A stretch of DNA of 64,000 bases from Poindextera sp965277425 (GTDB taxonomy: Bacteria > Pseudomonadota > Alphaproteobacteria > Caulobacterales > Caulobacteraceae): contig CBDICR010000004.1 in the NCBI GenBank assembly GCA_965277425.1, positions 244,974 to 308,973 of the forward strand, written 5' to 3'. Both the position numbers and the translations under genes were made by a program. Below the pieces are notes generated by a model, which was given only the letters and a program-made list of their open reading frames with translations, was not told the origin of the DNA and made no database searches. Shown here one piece after another: positions 34,303-43,453 of this stretch (its first letter is position 1; every line of letters begins with the position of its first letter).

Positions 34303-34610
34303 TACCATGAGTTTTGTTTCTAAAGACACAGTCTGCTTTGTCTCTAGGCCGCTCTTCCCCCGGCGGCCCGGAAGCCCGCTCTGGCGCCTCGGTCCCCCCC
34401 GGTCGGCTCGGAGCGGGCGATTCCGGGGCGGATGCAAAAATATCCTCACGCGCGTGGCTCATCCAACCGTTCCGACACCCGAGGCGCCGCATCGCCGCTG
34501 GCCCCTGGAAGGCCGCAGCCTAAAGCCGGTCTAGTTCTTTCAAGGCGCCGCATGCACACCGCCAGCGACCGGGCCGCGCCAGCCCAAGACTGGCAAGAAG
34601 GGGAGGAATT
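34303..34610 (+). other. Long untranslated leader or spacer before the two-component operon
   Basis: About 300 bp without a convincing gene. If transcription begins near 34309, this is a long 5' leader. It contains an imperfect hairpin AGACACAG-TCTG-CTTTGTCT (about 34325-34344). Short open frames here overlap the -10 element or lack SD sequences, so I leave them out. Confidence 0.35.
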
Positions 34611-35057
34611 ATGGAGCCCGAGCTCGCCCAACGGATTGATCGCATCGTGGCGCGTCGCCGCCAAGAGCGATCCGCGGCTGGCCCGTCGGGGGACGAGCCG
34701 GATCAGGACCGTCGCCACGCCCATGACCGGGTTGTCGCTGAAATGCCGCGCCTGGCCACGGTCGTTGCAAACGCTCTGGCTGAGTTGAACGATTTCATCG
34801 CGGACGCCGATATTCGGATCAAGGCCGAGACCGCCGATCATCTGCCTTCGGCGGAGGCCATATACACCTTCAGCGTTTTCGATCTCGGACGCGAGGATCC
34901 TGTGCTCAATATGAGCGTAGACTACACGGGCGTGCTCAGAGCGATTTTGCATGATAAAAATTCGCGCTCCGTCATCTTGTCTTCGACTGTATTTTCGATC
35001 AACGACGCTGAAATTCTGAATATTCTGGTGACGCTCTTGGAGGCGCAGTACCGATGA
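34611..35057 (+). CDS. Hypothetical protein preceding the two-component genes
   Basis: A 148-residue soluble protein with a charged N-terminus (RIDRIVARRRQERS). From about residue 45 it alternates helices and strands (VVANALAELNDFIADADIRI, then AIYTFSVFDLG and SVILSSTVFSINDAEILN). GGGAGG lies 6 nt before the ATG, strongly supporting translation. I do not recognise the family. It is 82 bp upstream of the response regulator and probably co-transcribed, so it may be an accessory or sensor-linked protein. Confidence 0.65.
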   Translation: MEPELAQRIDRIVARRRQERSAAGPSGDEPDQDRRHAHDRVVAEMPRLATVVANALAELNDFIADADIRIKAETADHLPSAEAIYTFSVFDLGREDPVLNMSVDYTGVLRAILHDKNSRSVILSSTVFSINDAEILNILVTLLEAQYR

Positions 35058-35138
35058 AGATCGGCCCCAGTGTTGGAGCGATCCAGGGCTCGCCCAACCT
35101 CGAGCGGCGACGCCCGTAGGCGGGGGCGGCGCCAGATC

Positions 35139-35816
35139 TTGCCAAAAGTCCTGACCATAGAAGACGATGAGACGACCTCCGCGGAGATCGCCTGGGAGTT
35201 GATCGGGCGCGGCTTCGATGTGGAGCGCGTCGGTGACGGCGTCGAGGGGCTGCGCCTGGCTTCGACCGGCGTCTATGACGTGATCACCCTGGATCGAATG
35301 TTGCCGGGCCTCGACGGCCTGGCCATCGCCTCCTCGCTCAAGGACAGGGGTATCGAGACGCCCATCCTGATGATCAGCGCCCTCGATGAGGTCGATGAGA
35401 GGGTCCGCGGCCTGCGCGCCGGCGGCGACGACTATCTCACCAAGCCCTTCGCCTTGGACGAGATGGCGGCGCGGATCGAGGTTCTGCTGCGCCGGCGCAA
35501 CGCCGATTCCGCAAAGCTGGTCCTGCGGCTGGCCGACCTGGAGCTGGACCTGGTGGCGCACGTGGCGCGCCGGGCGGGGGTCGATCTGCGCCTGTTTCCG
35601 AAGGAGCTGAAACTCCTGGAAGTGTTCATGCGCAACTCCGGTCAAGTGCTGACGCGGACGATGATCTTCGAGGCGGTCTGGGGCTACACCTTCGATCCGG
35701 GCACAAACCTTATCGAAGTGCATGTCGCCGCCCTGAGGCGTAAGCTCGAAGGGCCGGGTCTGAAGCCGTTGTTGCGGACAATTCGCGGCAAGGGGTACTG
35801 TCTGCGTGCTGAATAA
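35139..35816 (+). CDS. OmpR/PhoB-family response regulator
   Basis: A 225-residue two-domain regulator. The receiver domain has the acidic pocket IEDDE at the N-terminus, the phospho-Asp in VITLDRMLPGLDG and the conserved Lys in DDYLTKPFALDE. The C-terminal winged helix is typical of the OmpR class (LFPKELKLLEVFMRNSGQVL; NLIEVHVAALRRKL). The start is uncertain: a TTG at 35139 gives the normal family length, while the frame is open to 35070. It overlaps the kinase gene by 11 nt, and the dyad copies at 34255 and 43232 are its likely binding sites. Confidence 0.9.
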   Translation: MPKVLTIEDDETTSAEIAWELIGRGFDVERVGDGVEGLRLASTGVYDVITLDRMLPGLDGLAIASSLKDRGIETPILMISALDEVDERVRGLRAGGDDYLTKPFALDEMAARIEVLLRRRNADSAKLVLRLADLELDLVAHVARRAGVDLRLFPKELKLLEVFMRNSGQVLTRTMIFEAVWGYTFDPGTNLIEVHVAALRRKLEGPGLKPLLRTIRGKGYCLRAE

Positions 35817-37140
35817 TAGCCTCTGGCGCACGAGCACCTTCCGCCTGTCCATCCTGTTCGGCGCGGTCTTTGCGATCGGCATTATCCTACTGCTCGGCCT
35901 GGTCTACCTTCAGACCGCCGGCTATCTCACCCGCCGAGCCGATGGAGCGCTTACCGCCGAGGCCAGTTCTCTTCGGCAGGGCGGCCCCGATACGATCCTC
36001 TCGCAACTGCAGCGACAGATCGCCCGCGATCCCTTGATCAGTTACGGCCTGTTCTCGGCGTCGGGAGATCGGGTCGCGGGCGGCACGCGGCTCGGCCCGG
36101 GCGACCTTCCCCTGGACGGCCGGCCGCGAGAGGTTACCGAGCGCAAGGCCGGGGCGCCGGCGCGAGCCCTGGCCGAGCGTTTGCCGTGGGGCGAGATCCT
36201 TGTGGTGCAACGCGAGGCCCGGCAGCTTGTCGAGGTGCGGCGGATCATCCTGGGGGCGCTCCTCTGGAGCGGCGCGATCATCGTCGTCATCGGCCTGGCC
36301 TCCGGCGTGGTGCTCAGCGCGCGGCCGTTGCGGCGGATCCAGGCGATGCGCGCGGCCAGCGATACGGTCGCCGCCGGTGATTTCAGAACCCGCCTGCCGA
36401 TCGACGGCAGCGGCGACGAACTCGACGAACTGGCGGGAATCGCCAACCGCATGATGGACGAAGCCGAGCGACTGATGGTGCAGGCGCGCACGGTGGGGGA
36501 GGGGGTCGCCCACGAGCTTCGCACCCCGCTGACGCGGCTGCGCGCCGGGCTCGACCATGCCTGCGCCGCCTTGGAAAGAGACGACCCCACGCGCCTTTTG
36601 CTGGAGCGTTGTGTCGCGGAGGCGGACGGCATGCTGGCCCGGTTCCGCGGCCTGCTGCGGATCGCCGCCCTGGAAGCTCGGGGCCGCTATGGCGGGATCG
36701 AAACCGTCTCTTTGAGCGCGATCGTCGAGCAGATCGTCGAGCTGCATGAACCGGTCGCGGCGGCCAGGGATATCGCGTTCGAAATCCACAGCGCCGAGGC
36801 GGTGACGGTCAGGGCGGACGGCCAACTCCTGCTGGAGGCCATGTCCAATCTCGTCGACAACGCGTTGAAGTTTACGCCGCCGGGCGGCCGCGTGCGCTTG
36901 AGCGTCACGCCCGGCGCCGTCGCCCCGACGGTGGAAGTCGCCGACAGCGGCCCAGGTATTCCCGAGAGCGAGCGTGCGCTGGTCGTCAAGCGCTTCTATC
37001 GAAGTCCGCGAGACGCCAATATTGCGGGGCACGGCCTGGGTCTGAGCCTGGTGGCCGCGGTCGCCGATCTGCACGGGTTCGAGCTGTCCTTCCACGACGC
37101 GGGTCCCGGGACCATCGCCCGGATCGTTTGCCGGGCCTGA
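35806..37140 (+). CDS. Sensor histidine kinase
   Basis: A 444-residue membrane kinase. Transmembrane helices at about residues 13-35 and 147-170 bracket a ~110-residue periplasmic sensor; a HAMP domain follows (RPLRRIQAMRAASDTVAAGD). The phospho-acceptor His lies in GEGVAHELRTPLTRLRAG. The ATP-binding domain has the N box NLVDNALKFTPPGG and G boxes DSGPGIP and GHGLGLSL. It should phosphorylate the overlapping response regulator. The convergent RND operon downstream and the shared operator suggest it senses an envelope or toxic-compound signal. Confidence 0.92.
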   Translation: MLNNSLWRTSTFRLSILFGAVFAIGIILLLGLVYLQTAGYLTRRADGALTAEASSLRQGGPDTILSQLQRQIARDPLISYGLFSASGDRVAGGTRLGPGDLPLDGRPREVTERKAGAPARALAERLPWGEILVVQREARQLVEVRRIILGALLWSGAIIVVIGLASGVVLSARPLRRIQAMRAASDTVAAGDFRTRLPIDGSGDELDELAGIANRMMDEAERLMVQARTVGEGVAHELRTPLTRLRAGLDHACAALERDDPTRLLLERCVAEADGMLARFRGLLRIAALEARGRYGGIETVSLSAIVEQIVELHEPVAAARDIAFEIHSAEAVTVRADGQLLLEAMSNLVDNALKFTPPGGRVRLSVTPGAVAPTVEVADSGPGIPESERALVVKRFYRSPRDANIAGHGLGLSLVAAVADLHGFELSFHDAGPGTIARIVCRA

Positions 37141-37164
37141 CCGACCGCGATCCCGTGCAGGCGG

Positions 37165-38718
37165 TCAGGGCGCCATGTCCGCCAGTGGCGTGATCGGCGC
37201 CTTGAGCGTCCCGGCCTGGGCGGTGGTGGGGAGGTCTTTCCGGGTCCAGCCGCCGCCGAGCGCGCGCACGAGATTGACGCTCACCTCCTGACGACGAGTC
37301 TGCAAATTCAGGTCCGTCTGTTCCGCCTGCAGTTCGGCGGTCTGGGCGATGACCACCTCCAGATAGTTGGTCGCGCCATCGCGATAGCGGATCAGCGACA
37401 GGCGGGCGGTGGTTTGCGCTGAGTTGACGGCCGCGGCGTTATCGGTCGCTTCGGCGTTATAGTGATCGGCCAGGGCGAGCTGATCCTGGACCTGCTGAAA
37501 AGCGTCGAGAACAGTGGTGCGATAATTGGCGCTTGCGACCAGGAAAGCGGCCTTGGAGGCGGCGACCTCGGCGTGGCGCCGGCCGCCGTCGAACAGGGTC
37601 AGCGCCAGTTGCGGCCCCACCGTCCAGAAGGTGTTCGGCGTGATAAGCAGGTTGGTGCCGTCGGTGTTCTGAAAGCCGCCCTGTGCATTCAGGGTGATGT
37701 TTGGAAAAAACGCCGCGCGCGTCACGCCGATCTCGCGGTTGGCGGCGAAGGCGCGGCGTTCGGCGGCGGCGATGTCCGGGCGTCTTTGCAGCAGCAGCGA
37801 GGGCAGCCCGGCCGGGACGACGGGGATCTGGCGCTGGTCGACGGCGGGGGCGATGGTGAACGACGGGGCCGGCTGTCCGACCAGGCTGGCGATGGCGTGC
37901 TCATAGAGCGCGCGCTGGGCCTCGATGTCGGAGATCTGCGCCCGCGCGTCGGAAAGCTGGGTCGATGCGCGGCTGACGTCCAGACCCGAGGCGACGCCGC
38001 CGGTGTGGCGCGCCTGCGTCAAGTCCAAGGCTCGCTGGTAGGCGCCGACCGTGTCCTTCAGGAGTTGAGCCTGCGCATCCAGCCCGCGCAGGGTAAGGTA
38101 GTCGTCGGCCAGCTGCGCATGCAGGCTCAGTCGCGCCGTCGCCAGATCGGCGGCGGAGGCCTGGGCTTCGGCTCGCCCCTCGGCGATGAGATTGCGCACC
38201 CGGCCCCAGAAATCGATCTCATAGTTGACCTGGGCGCCCAGCGCGTTGGCGGCATAGTAGTCGGGCTCGTTGGCGCCGCGTAACGGTCGGTCGTCGGACT
38301 GCCGGTCCCGCGTGGCGGTTCCGGCTATGCCCACCGTCGGGTAGGCGGCGGCGGCGCCTTCGGCGGCGAAGGCCCTGGCCTGGTCATAGACCGCCAGGGC
38401 GGCGGCCAGGCTCGGATTGGCCGCGTCGATCCGCCCTTCCAGATCGTTCAGGACAGGATCGTCGAATGCGGTCCACCACGCCCCGCGCGGCAGGGCGTCG
38501 GCGGGGTCGGCCGGCGTCCACGGACCGATGTCCTTGTAGGCGGTCGGAACCGCGAGTGGCGGCGGGGCGTAGGCCGGTGCGAGCGAGCAGCCCGCGAGCG
38601 TGACCGCGATCAGACCGGCGGCGGCAAGCGGCTTTCGCTTGCTGGAACGCGAAACTGGGTTGGGCGCCGCCGGGACGGACGCCGCTGAGCCGCCGCAAAC
38701 CACTTTACGCTCCCGCAT
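37165..38718 (-). CDS. RND efflux outer-membrane lipoprotein (NodT/OprM family)
   Basis: A 517-residue TolC-like outer-membrane factor. A lipobox VTLAGCS around residue 45 marks it as a lipoprotein. The two repeats of the family are visible (LEGRIDAANPSLAAALAVYDQA and LLQRRPDIAAAERRAFAANR with GVTRAAFFPNITLNAQGG). It should form the outer-membrane exit duct of the RND pump. The ATG at 38718 gives a 14-nt overlap with the adaptor gene; the frame is open further upstream, but that part lacks coding character. Third gene of the efflux operon. Confidence 0.92.
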   Translation of the reverse strand: MRERKVVCGGSAASVPAAPNPVSRSSKRKPLAAAGLIAVTLAGCSLAPAYAPPPLAVPTAYKDIGPWTPADPADALPRGAWWTAFDDPVLNDLEGRIDAANPSLAAALAVYDQARAFAAEGAAAAYPTVGIAGTATRDRQSDDRPLRGANEPDYYAANALGAQVNYEIDFWGRVRNLIAEGRAEAQASAADLATARLSLHAQLADDYLTLRGLDAQAQLLKDTVGAYQRALDLTQARHTGGVASGLDVSRASTQLSDARAQISDIEAQRALYEHAIASLVGQPAPSFTIAPAVDQRQIPVVPAGLPSLLLQRRPDIAAAERRAFAANREIGVTRAAFFPNITLNAQGGFQNTDGTNLLITPNTFWTVGPQLALTLFDGGRRHAEVAASKAAFLVASANYRTTVLDAFQQVQDQLALADHYNAEATDNAAAVNSAQTTARLSLIRYRDGATNYLEVVIAQTAELQAEQTDLNLQTRRQEVSVNLVRALGGGWTRKDLPTTAQAGTLKAPITPLADMAP

Positions 38719-39934
38719 CGGCGCCCTTCGGGGCGCTGGCGGGCTGGACCACCCGCACGAGGTCGCCCGTCGAGATGGAATCCGGTGGGTTGTCGATGAT
38801 CCGGTCGGTGGGACTGAGACCCGAGGTGACCTCCACCGCCTGCCCAAGGTCGGTTCCGACGCTCACCTTTTGCAGCCGCACCCTGTTGGAGGAATCGACA
38901 ATCGCGACCTGGAGCCCCTCCTTGCGGAAGAGAAGCGCGCTGGCCGGCACCTCCAGAGCGCTGGAGCCGCCGGCTTGGGGATTGGCGAGTTTGAACGTGA
39001 CCTGGGCGTAGTCCCCGGGCTGCAGGAGGCTGTCGGCGTTGTCGACCGCCAGCTCGACCAGCAGCGTCCCGGAATTGTCGCTGACGGCGTTGGAGGTCGT
39101 GGTCAACTGCGCCTTGAAGGTCCGCCCCGGATATTCCGGCACGGTCAGGGCGGCGGTCATGCCGGACGTGATCTGCGAAGAGTAGCTTTGCGGCACGTGG
39201 ACATAGAGGCGCAGCTTGTCGATCTTCGCCACGTCGAACAGCTCGGAATTGGGCGTGGCGCCGGCGCCGGCGTTCACCAGATCGCCGATGTCGGTGCGGC
39301 GCGCGGTGACCACCCCGTCGAACGGGGCGACGATCCTCGAGAAGGACTTCAACGCCAGCAAGCGGTTCACGTTGGCTTGCGAGGCGTTGACCATGGCCGT
39401 CTTGACGGCGAAGTCCCCGGCCTTCTCCTCGCTCTCCTGTTTGGAAACGGCGTCCTGGGCCAGCAATGACGCCCAGCGTTTCGCCGTGGTGCTGGCGAGC
39501 TGCATGTTGGCATTGGCGCTCTCCAGATCGGCGCGGGCCTGGATCAGCTGTTGGTCGAGTTCCGGCGTATCGATCGTCGCCAGGACCTGTCCGGTCTTTA
39601 CGTGCGCGCCGATGTCGACATACCAGGCGTGCACATAGCCGGAGACGCGAGAATAGATCGGCGCGTTGAAGTCCGCCTGCAGGTCGCCGGGCAAGACCAG
39701 GGACTGTCCGGCGGCGCCGGTTTGCGGCGTGATCACGGTGACGGGCGGGATCGACTGGACGTTGGTCCAGGTCTTCAGGTTGGCGGAATCGTGCATGCGG
39801 CTGGCCACGCCGACAATAACGATGAGCACCGCCACGCACAGAGCGATAATCGCCACCAGCCTCAGTCGCCCGTTGGATCGGCGGCGGGGCGGATAGGTTG
39901 AAGCGCCGATGGGCTGGGCCGTGTCATCGACCAT
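38705..39934 (-). CDS. RND efflux periplasmic adaptor (membrane fusion protein)
   Basis: A 409-residue adaptor with an N-terminal membrane anchor (LVAIIALCVAVLIVIVGVAS). The lipoyl half-motifs are seen in ARVSGYVHAWYVDIGAHVKTG-like SRVSGYVHAWYVDIGA and SFSRIVAPFDGVVTARRTDIG. A coiled-coil hairpin lies between them, followed by the beta-barrel and membrane-proximal domains. It links the inner-membrane pump with the outer-membrane factor. It overlaps the permease gene by 11 nt and the outer-membrane factor by 14 nt. Confidence 0.92.
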   Translation of the reverse strand: MVDDTAQPIGASTYPPRRRSNGRLRLVAIIALCVAVLIVIVGVASRMHDSANLKTWTNVQSIPPVTVITPQTGAAGQSLVLPGDLQADFNAPIYSRVSGYVHAWYVDIGAHVKTGQVLATIDTPELDQQLIQARADLESANANMQLASTTAKRWASLLAQDAVSKQESEEKAGDFAVKTAMVNASQANVNRLLALKSFSRIVAPFDGVVTARRTDIGDLVNAGAGATPNSELFDVAKIDKLRLYVHVPQSYSSQITSGMTAALTVPEYPGRTFKAQLTTTSNAVSDNSGTLLVELAVDNADSLLQPGDYAQVTFKLANPQAGGSSALEVPASALLFRKEGLQVAIVDSSNRVRLQKVSVGTDLGQAVEVTSGLSPTDRIIDNPPDSISTGDLVRVVQPASAPKGADAGA

Positions 39935-42900
39935 AGGCGGGTTCTCCCGGTAGGGCTTCGGCCGCGGGTGCGGTGCGTAATTTTCCGTGCGCGAGGCTGA
40001 ACACCACGGGCACGAACATCAGGGTTGCGACGGTGGCGAAGATCAGGCCGCCGATCACGGCGCGTCCGAGCGGCGCGTTCTGCTCGCCGCCTTCGCCGAG
40101 CGCCAGGGCCATCGGCGCCATGCCGATGATCATCGCCAGGGCCGTCATCAACACGGGGCGAAACCGCGTGAAGCCGGCCTGGATCGCCGCCTGTACGGCG
40201 TCTCCCGTTATCTCCAGCTGCTCGCGGCAAAAACTGACAACCAGGATGGAGTTCGCGGTTGCAACGCCCATGCACATGATCGCGCCGGTAAGCGCCGGCA
40301 CCGACAGGGTGGTGTGGGTGACGAACAACATCCAGACGATCCCGGCCAGCGCCGCCGGCAGCGCTGTGATGATGACGAAGGGATCGAGCCACGACTGAAA
40401 GTTCACGACGATCAGCAGGTAGATCAGCACCACGGCGGCGACCAATCCGAACAGCAGTCCGGAGAAGGCGCTGTTCATCGTCACGACCTGGCCGCGCAGG
40501 GTCACCGTGGCGCCCCTGGGCAGGTCCTTGGCCGTGTCCTTGATCACCTTGTTGATGTCGGCCGCCACGCCGCCAAGATCGCGATCTTGCGGGGTGGCGT
40601 AGATGTCGAATGACGGCTGGATCGCATAGTGGGACACGACGCCCGGGCTGGTTTCGCGTTGGATGGTGCCGAGGCCGCCCAGAACCTGCATGTCGCCGGC
40701 TTTTCCGCCTGTCACCGGCGTGTTTTCGAGCTGGGAAAGCGAATCCACCCGGTACTGCGGCGTCTGGGCGACGATGGGGTAGGAGACACCGGTGCGCGGG
40801 TCCAGCCAGAAGGCGGGCGCGGTCTGAAAACTACCCGACAGGCTGGTGACCAGGGTATTGGTCACATCCCGCTCGGTGATGCCAAGCTGGTCGGCCTGGG
40901 TCCGATCGACATTGACCTTCAGCTCGGGATAGTTGGAGGCCTGCTGGAGGCGCGCATCGGCCACGCCAGGTATGTCGCGCAGGCGCTTGAGCAGGATATT
41001 GGCATAGGTCTCGTCAGCATCCGAATTCGAGCCCTGGACCTGCAGATCGATGGGCGCCGGCGCGCCGAAATTCAGAATCTGGCTGATGATGTCGGCGGGA
41101 AGGAAGGAAAAGGTCACGCCCGGATAGGCCGCCGGCAGTCGTTCGCGAAGCGTCCGGACATAGCCGGCCGTCGGCGCGTGGTTCTTGTTCAGCTCGACCA
41201 GGATGTCGCCGTCCTGGGGTCCGATGCCGCCGGTGTTGCTATAGGCGCGGTTGATGCCGCTGACCGGCAGGCCGATGTTGTCGACGATCGTGCCAAGCTG
41301 ATCAGGCGGCACCGCCTGGCGGATGGTCTGCTCGATGTGGTCGAACAGGTCCGCGGTTTCTTCGATGCGGGTGCCCACCGGCGCGCGGACGTGCAGGCTG
41401 ATCTCGCCTGAATCCACCGACGGGAAGAAATTCTGGCCGAGGAACGGGATCAGGCCGAACGACAGCAGCACTACGATCATGAAACCCGCGATGAACTTGC
41501 GCCGGTTCTCCAGCGCCAGGCCGAGCAGATCGCGATAGACGCCGCGGACGCGCTCGAAGCCCTGTTCGAAGCCGTGCTGCAGCCGAACCAGCGGGTTGCG
41601 CGACGTGCGCCGGCCCGCCTGCGCGTCATGATCTTCCATGATCTCGCGCTCGTGCTCGCCTCCATGAGCCTTGAGCAGGTAGTTCGACAAGGTCGGAACC
41701 AGGGTCCGGGACAGGATGAAGGAGGCGATCATCGCGAAGACGACGGCTTCCGCCATCGGCACGAACAGATAGCCGGCGACGCCCTGCAGGAAGAACATCG
41801 GCACGAAGACGATGCAGATGCACAGCAGCGAAACGAAGGCCGGCGTCACGATCTGCTGCGCCCCGTCCATGATCGCCGTCTCCACCGGCTTGCCCTGTTC
41901 CAGGTGCCAGTTGATGTTTTCGATGGTGACGGTGGCGTCGTCGACCAGGATGCCCACGGCCAGCGCCAAGCCGCCGAGCGTCATGATGTTCAGCGTCTGG
42001 CCGATCGCCGCCAGCGCCGTGATCGACGACAGGATCGCCAGCGGAATCGAGATTGCGATGATCACCGTCGAGCGCCAGCTGCCGAGGAAAAGCAGGATCA
42101 TCAGGCTGGTCAACGACGCGGCGATGACGCCTTCGCGCACCACGCCGGAGATGGCCGCCTTCACGAACAGCGACTGGTCGCTCAGCGGGACGATCTTGAG
42201 CGAGGCGGGCAGGCTTTCCTGGATTTTCGGCAGCAGCGATTTGACGCTGGCCACGATGGACAGGGTTGAGGCCGAGCCGCTCTTCAGGACCGTCATGAGC
42301 ACCGAGCGGCGGCCGTTCACGCGCACGACGTTCTGTTGCGGCGGGTATCCGTCCCGGACATGGGCCACGTCCCGGATGTAGAGGGTCGCGCCATTGACGG
42401 TCTTGATCGGCAGATCGTTCAGCGCGTCGATCGCCGAGGGGCTGTCGTTCAGTTTCACATTGTATTCGAACGAACCGATCTTGGCGGTGCCGGCAGGGAC
42501 GATCTGGTTCTGCGCCGCGATCGCGTTTTCGACGTCTTCCGCCGACAGGCCGTTGGCCTGCAGGGCCTGGGTGTTCAGGTCGATCTGGATCTGCCGGACC
42601 TTGCCGCCGTAGGGCGAGGGAATGGCCGCCCCGGCCACGCTCGCCAGGGCCGGCCTGATGAAATTCTGTCCGATATCGAACAGCTTCTGTTCGGACAGGT
42701 CCGGGCTGGACAGCGCCAGCTGCAGGATCGGGACGGTCGAGGCGTTGTAGTTCAGGATCGTCGGCGGGGTGATACCGGGCGGCAGTTGCTTGAGCACCGT
42801 CTGCGAGATCGAGGTGACCTGGGCGGTCGCGGTGCGGATGTCCACGCCCGGCTGGAAGAAGATCTTGACGATGCCGATCCCGTTCAGCGACTGGCTCTCG

Positions 42901-43145
42901 ATATGCTCGATGTCGTTGACGCTCGAGCTGAGCTGGCGCTCGTAATAATAGATGACCCGGCCGGCCATATCCTGCGGCGGCAAGCCCCGGTAGGTCCACA
43001 CCACCGCGATGACCGGAATCTTGATGTCGGGGAAGATATCGGTCGGCGTTCGCACGGCGGCGAGAGGACCGATCAGAACGATCAGCAACGCCATGACAAT
43101 GAAGCTCAACGGTCGGGATAGGGCGATCCGCACGAGGTGCAGCAT
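39924..43145 (-). CDS. RND efflux permease (AcrB/MdtB-like)
   Basis: A 1073-residue inner-membrane transporter with the usual 12 helices and two large periplasmic loops. The proton-relay pair of TM4 is intact in LALAVGILVDDATVTIENIN (two adjacent Asp). The N-terminus (ALSRPLSFIVMALLIVLIGP) and the PTDIFPDIKIPVIAVVW segment are typical. Proton-driven export of drugs, solvents or metabolites is expected. It is the first gene of a three-gene operon, with the shared dyad/promoter block 68-115 nt upstream. The operon is convergent with the two-component genes. Confidence 0.94.
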   Translation of the reverse strand: MLHLVRIALSRPLSFIVMALLIVLIGPLAAVRTPTDIFPDIKIPVIAVVWTYRGLPPQDMAGRVIYYYERQLSSSVNDIEHIESQSLNGIGIVKIFFQPGVDIRTATAQVTSISQTVLKQLPPGITPPTILNYNASTVPILQLALSSPDLSEQKLFDIGQNFIRPALASVAGAAIPSPYGGKVRQIQIDLNTQALQANGLSAEDVENAIAAQNQIVPAGTAKIGSFEYNVKLNDSPSAIDALNDLPIKTVNGATLYIRDVAHVRDGYPPQQNVVRVNGRRSVLMTVLKSGSASTLSIVASVKSLLPKIQESLPASLKIVPLSDQSLFVKAAISGVVREGVIAASLTSLMILLFLGSWRSTVIIAISIPLAILSSITALAAIGQTLNIMTLGGLALAVGILVDDATVTIENINWHLEQGKPVETAIMDGAQQIVTPAFVSLLCICIVFVPMFFLQGVAGYLFVPMAEAVVFAMIASFILSRTLVPTLSNYLLKAHGGEHEREIMEDHDAQAGRRTSRNPLVRLQHGFEQGFERVRGVYRDLLGLALENRRKFIAGFMIVVLLSFGLIPFLGQNFFPSVDSGEISLHVRAPVGTRIEETADLFDHIEQTIRQAVPPDQLGTIVDNIGLPVSGINRAYSNTGGIGPQDGDILVELNKNHAPTAGYVRTLRERLPAAYPGVTFSFLPADIISQILNFGAPAPIDLQVQGSNSDADETYANILLKRLRDIPGVADARLQQASNYPELKVNVDRTQADQLGITERDVTNTLVTSLSGSFQTAPAFWLDPRTGVSYPIVAQTPQYRVDSLSQLENTPVTGGKAGDMQVLGGLGTIQRETSPGVVSHYAIQPSFDIYATPQDRDLGGVAADINKVIKDTAKDLPRGATVTLRGQVVTMNSAFSGLLFGLVAAVVLIYLLIVVNFQSWLDPFVIITALPAALAGIVWMLFVTHTTLSVPALTGAIMCMGVATANSILVVSFCREQLEITGDAVQAAIQAGFTRFRPVLMTALAMIIGMAPMALALGEGGEQNAPLGRAVIGGLIFATVATLMFVPVVFSLAHGKLRTAPAAEALPGEPAYGR

Positions 43146-43212
43146 ATCGAGCTCGCTGATGGGTTCGCTGGGCCGGTGCGTCGAAACTGAAACAGCCGGT
43201 CAGGGCGGGCGC

Positions 43213-43260
43213 TAAATAGAATCCGTGGCGGGGCTCGGCGAATGAAAACTTTCTCATCTT
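43213..43260 (-). promoter_or_regulatory. Operator/promoter block of the RND efflux operon (copy 2)
   Basis: The 29-bp block at 43232-43260 (minus strand) is identical to 34255-34283. It holds the 16-bp dyad at 43242-43257, and 23 nt downstream lies TATTTA (43213-43218), a -10-like hexamer 68 nt before the permease ATG. No good -35 is present, as expected for a promoter needing an activator bound at the dyad. The adjacent response regulator is the obvious candidate. Confidence 0.65.
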
Positions 43261-43453
43261 GGCGTTATGCTTGCGCCGGCCGCGCTCGTTTGATCTGGGA
43301 TCGGAAACTGTATGGCCGCCGCCATGCCTTACGCCGCCCGTCGAGGGGACCCGACGACGGAGCAGCGTATTGGGAACGTGGGGCGAGTGGCGCTGCGCGC
43401 TCGATCGCCTCCGGCGAAGTCGCCGGGGTTGATCATTCAGCGTCCGAAAAAGC

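Noticed and set aside
39987..43121. Several long plus-strand frames of His/Arg/Asp-rich composition
   Set aside because: Antisense to the RND permease; composition is typical of shadow frames.
34255..43260. The two inverted 29-bp blocks as ends of a 9-kb transposon
   Set aside because: No transposase or target duplication; both copies sit at promoters with equal spacing to a -10-like hexamer, so operators are a better explanation.
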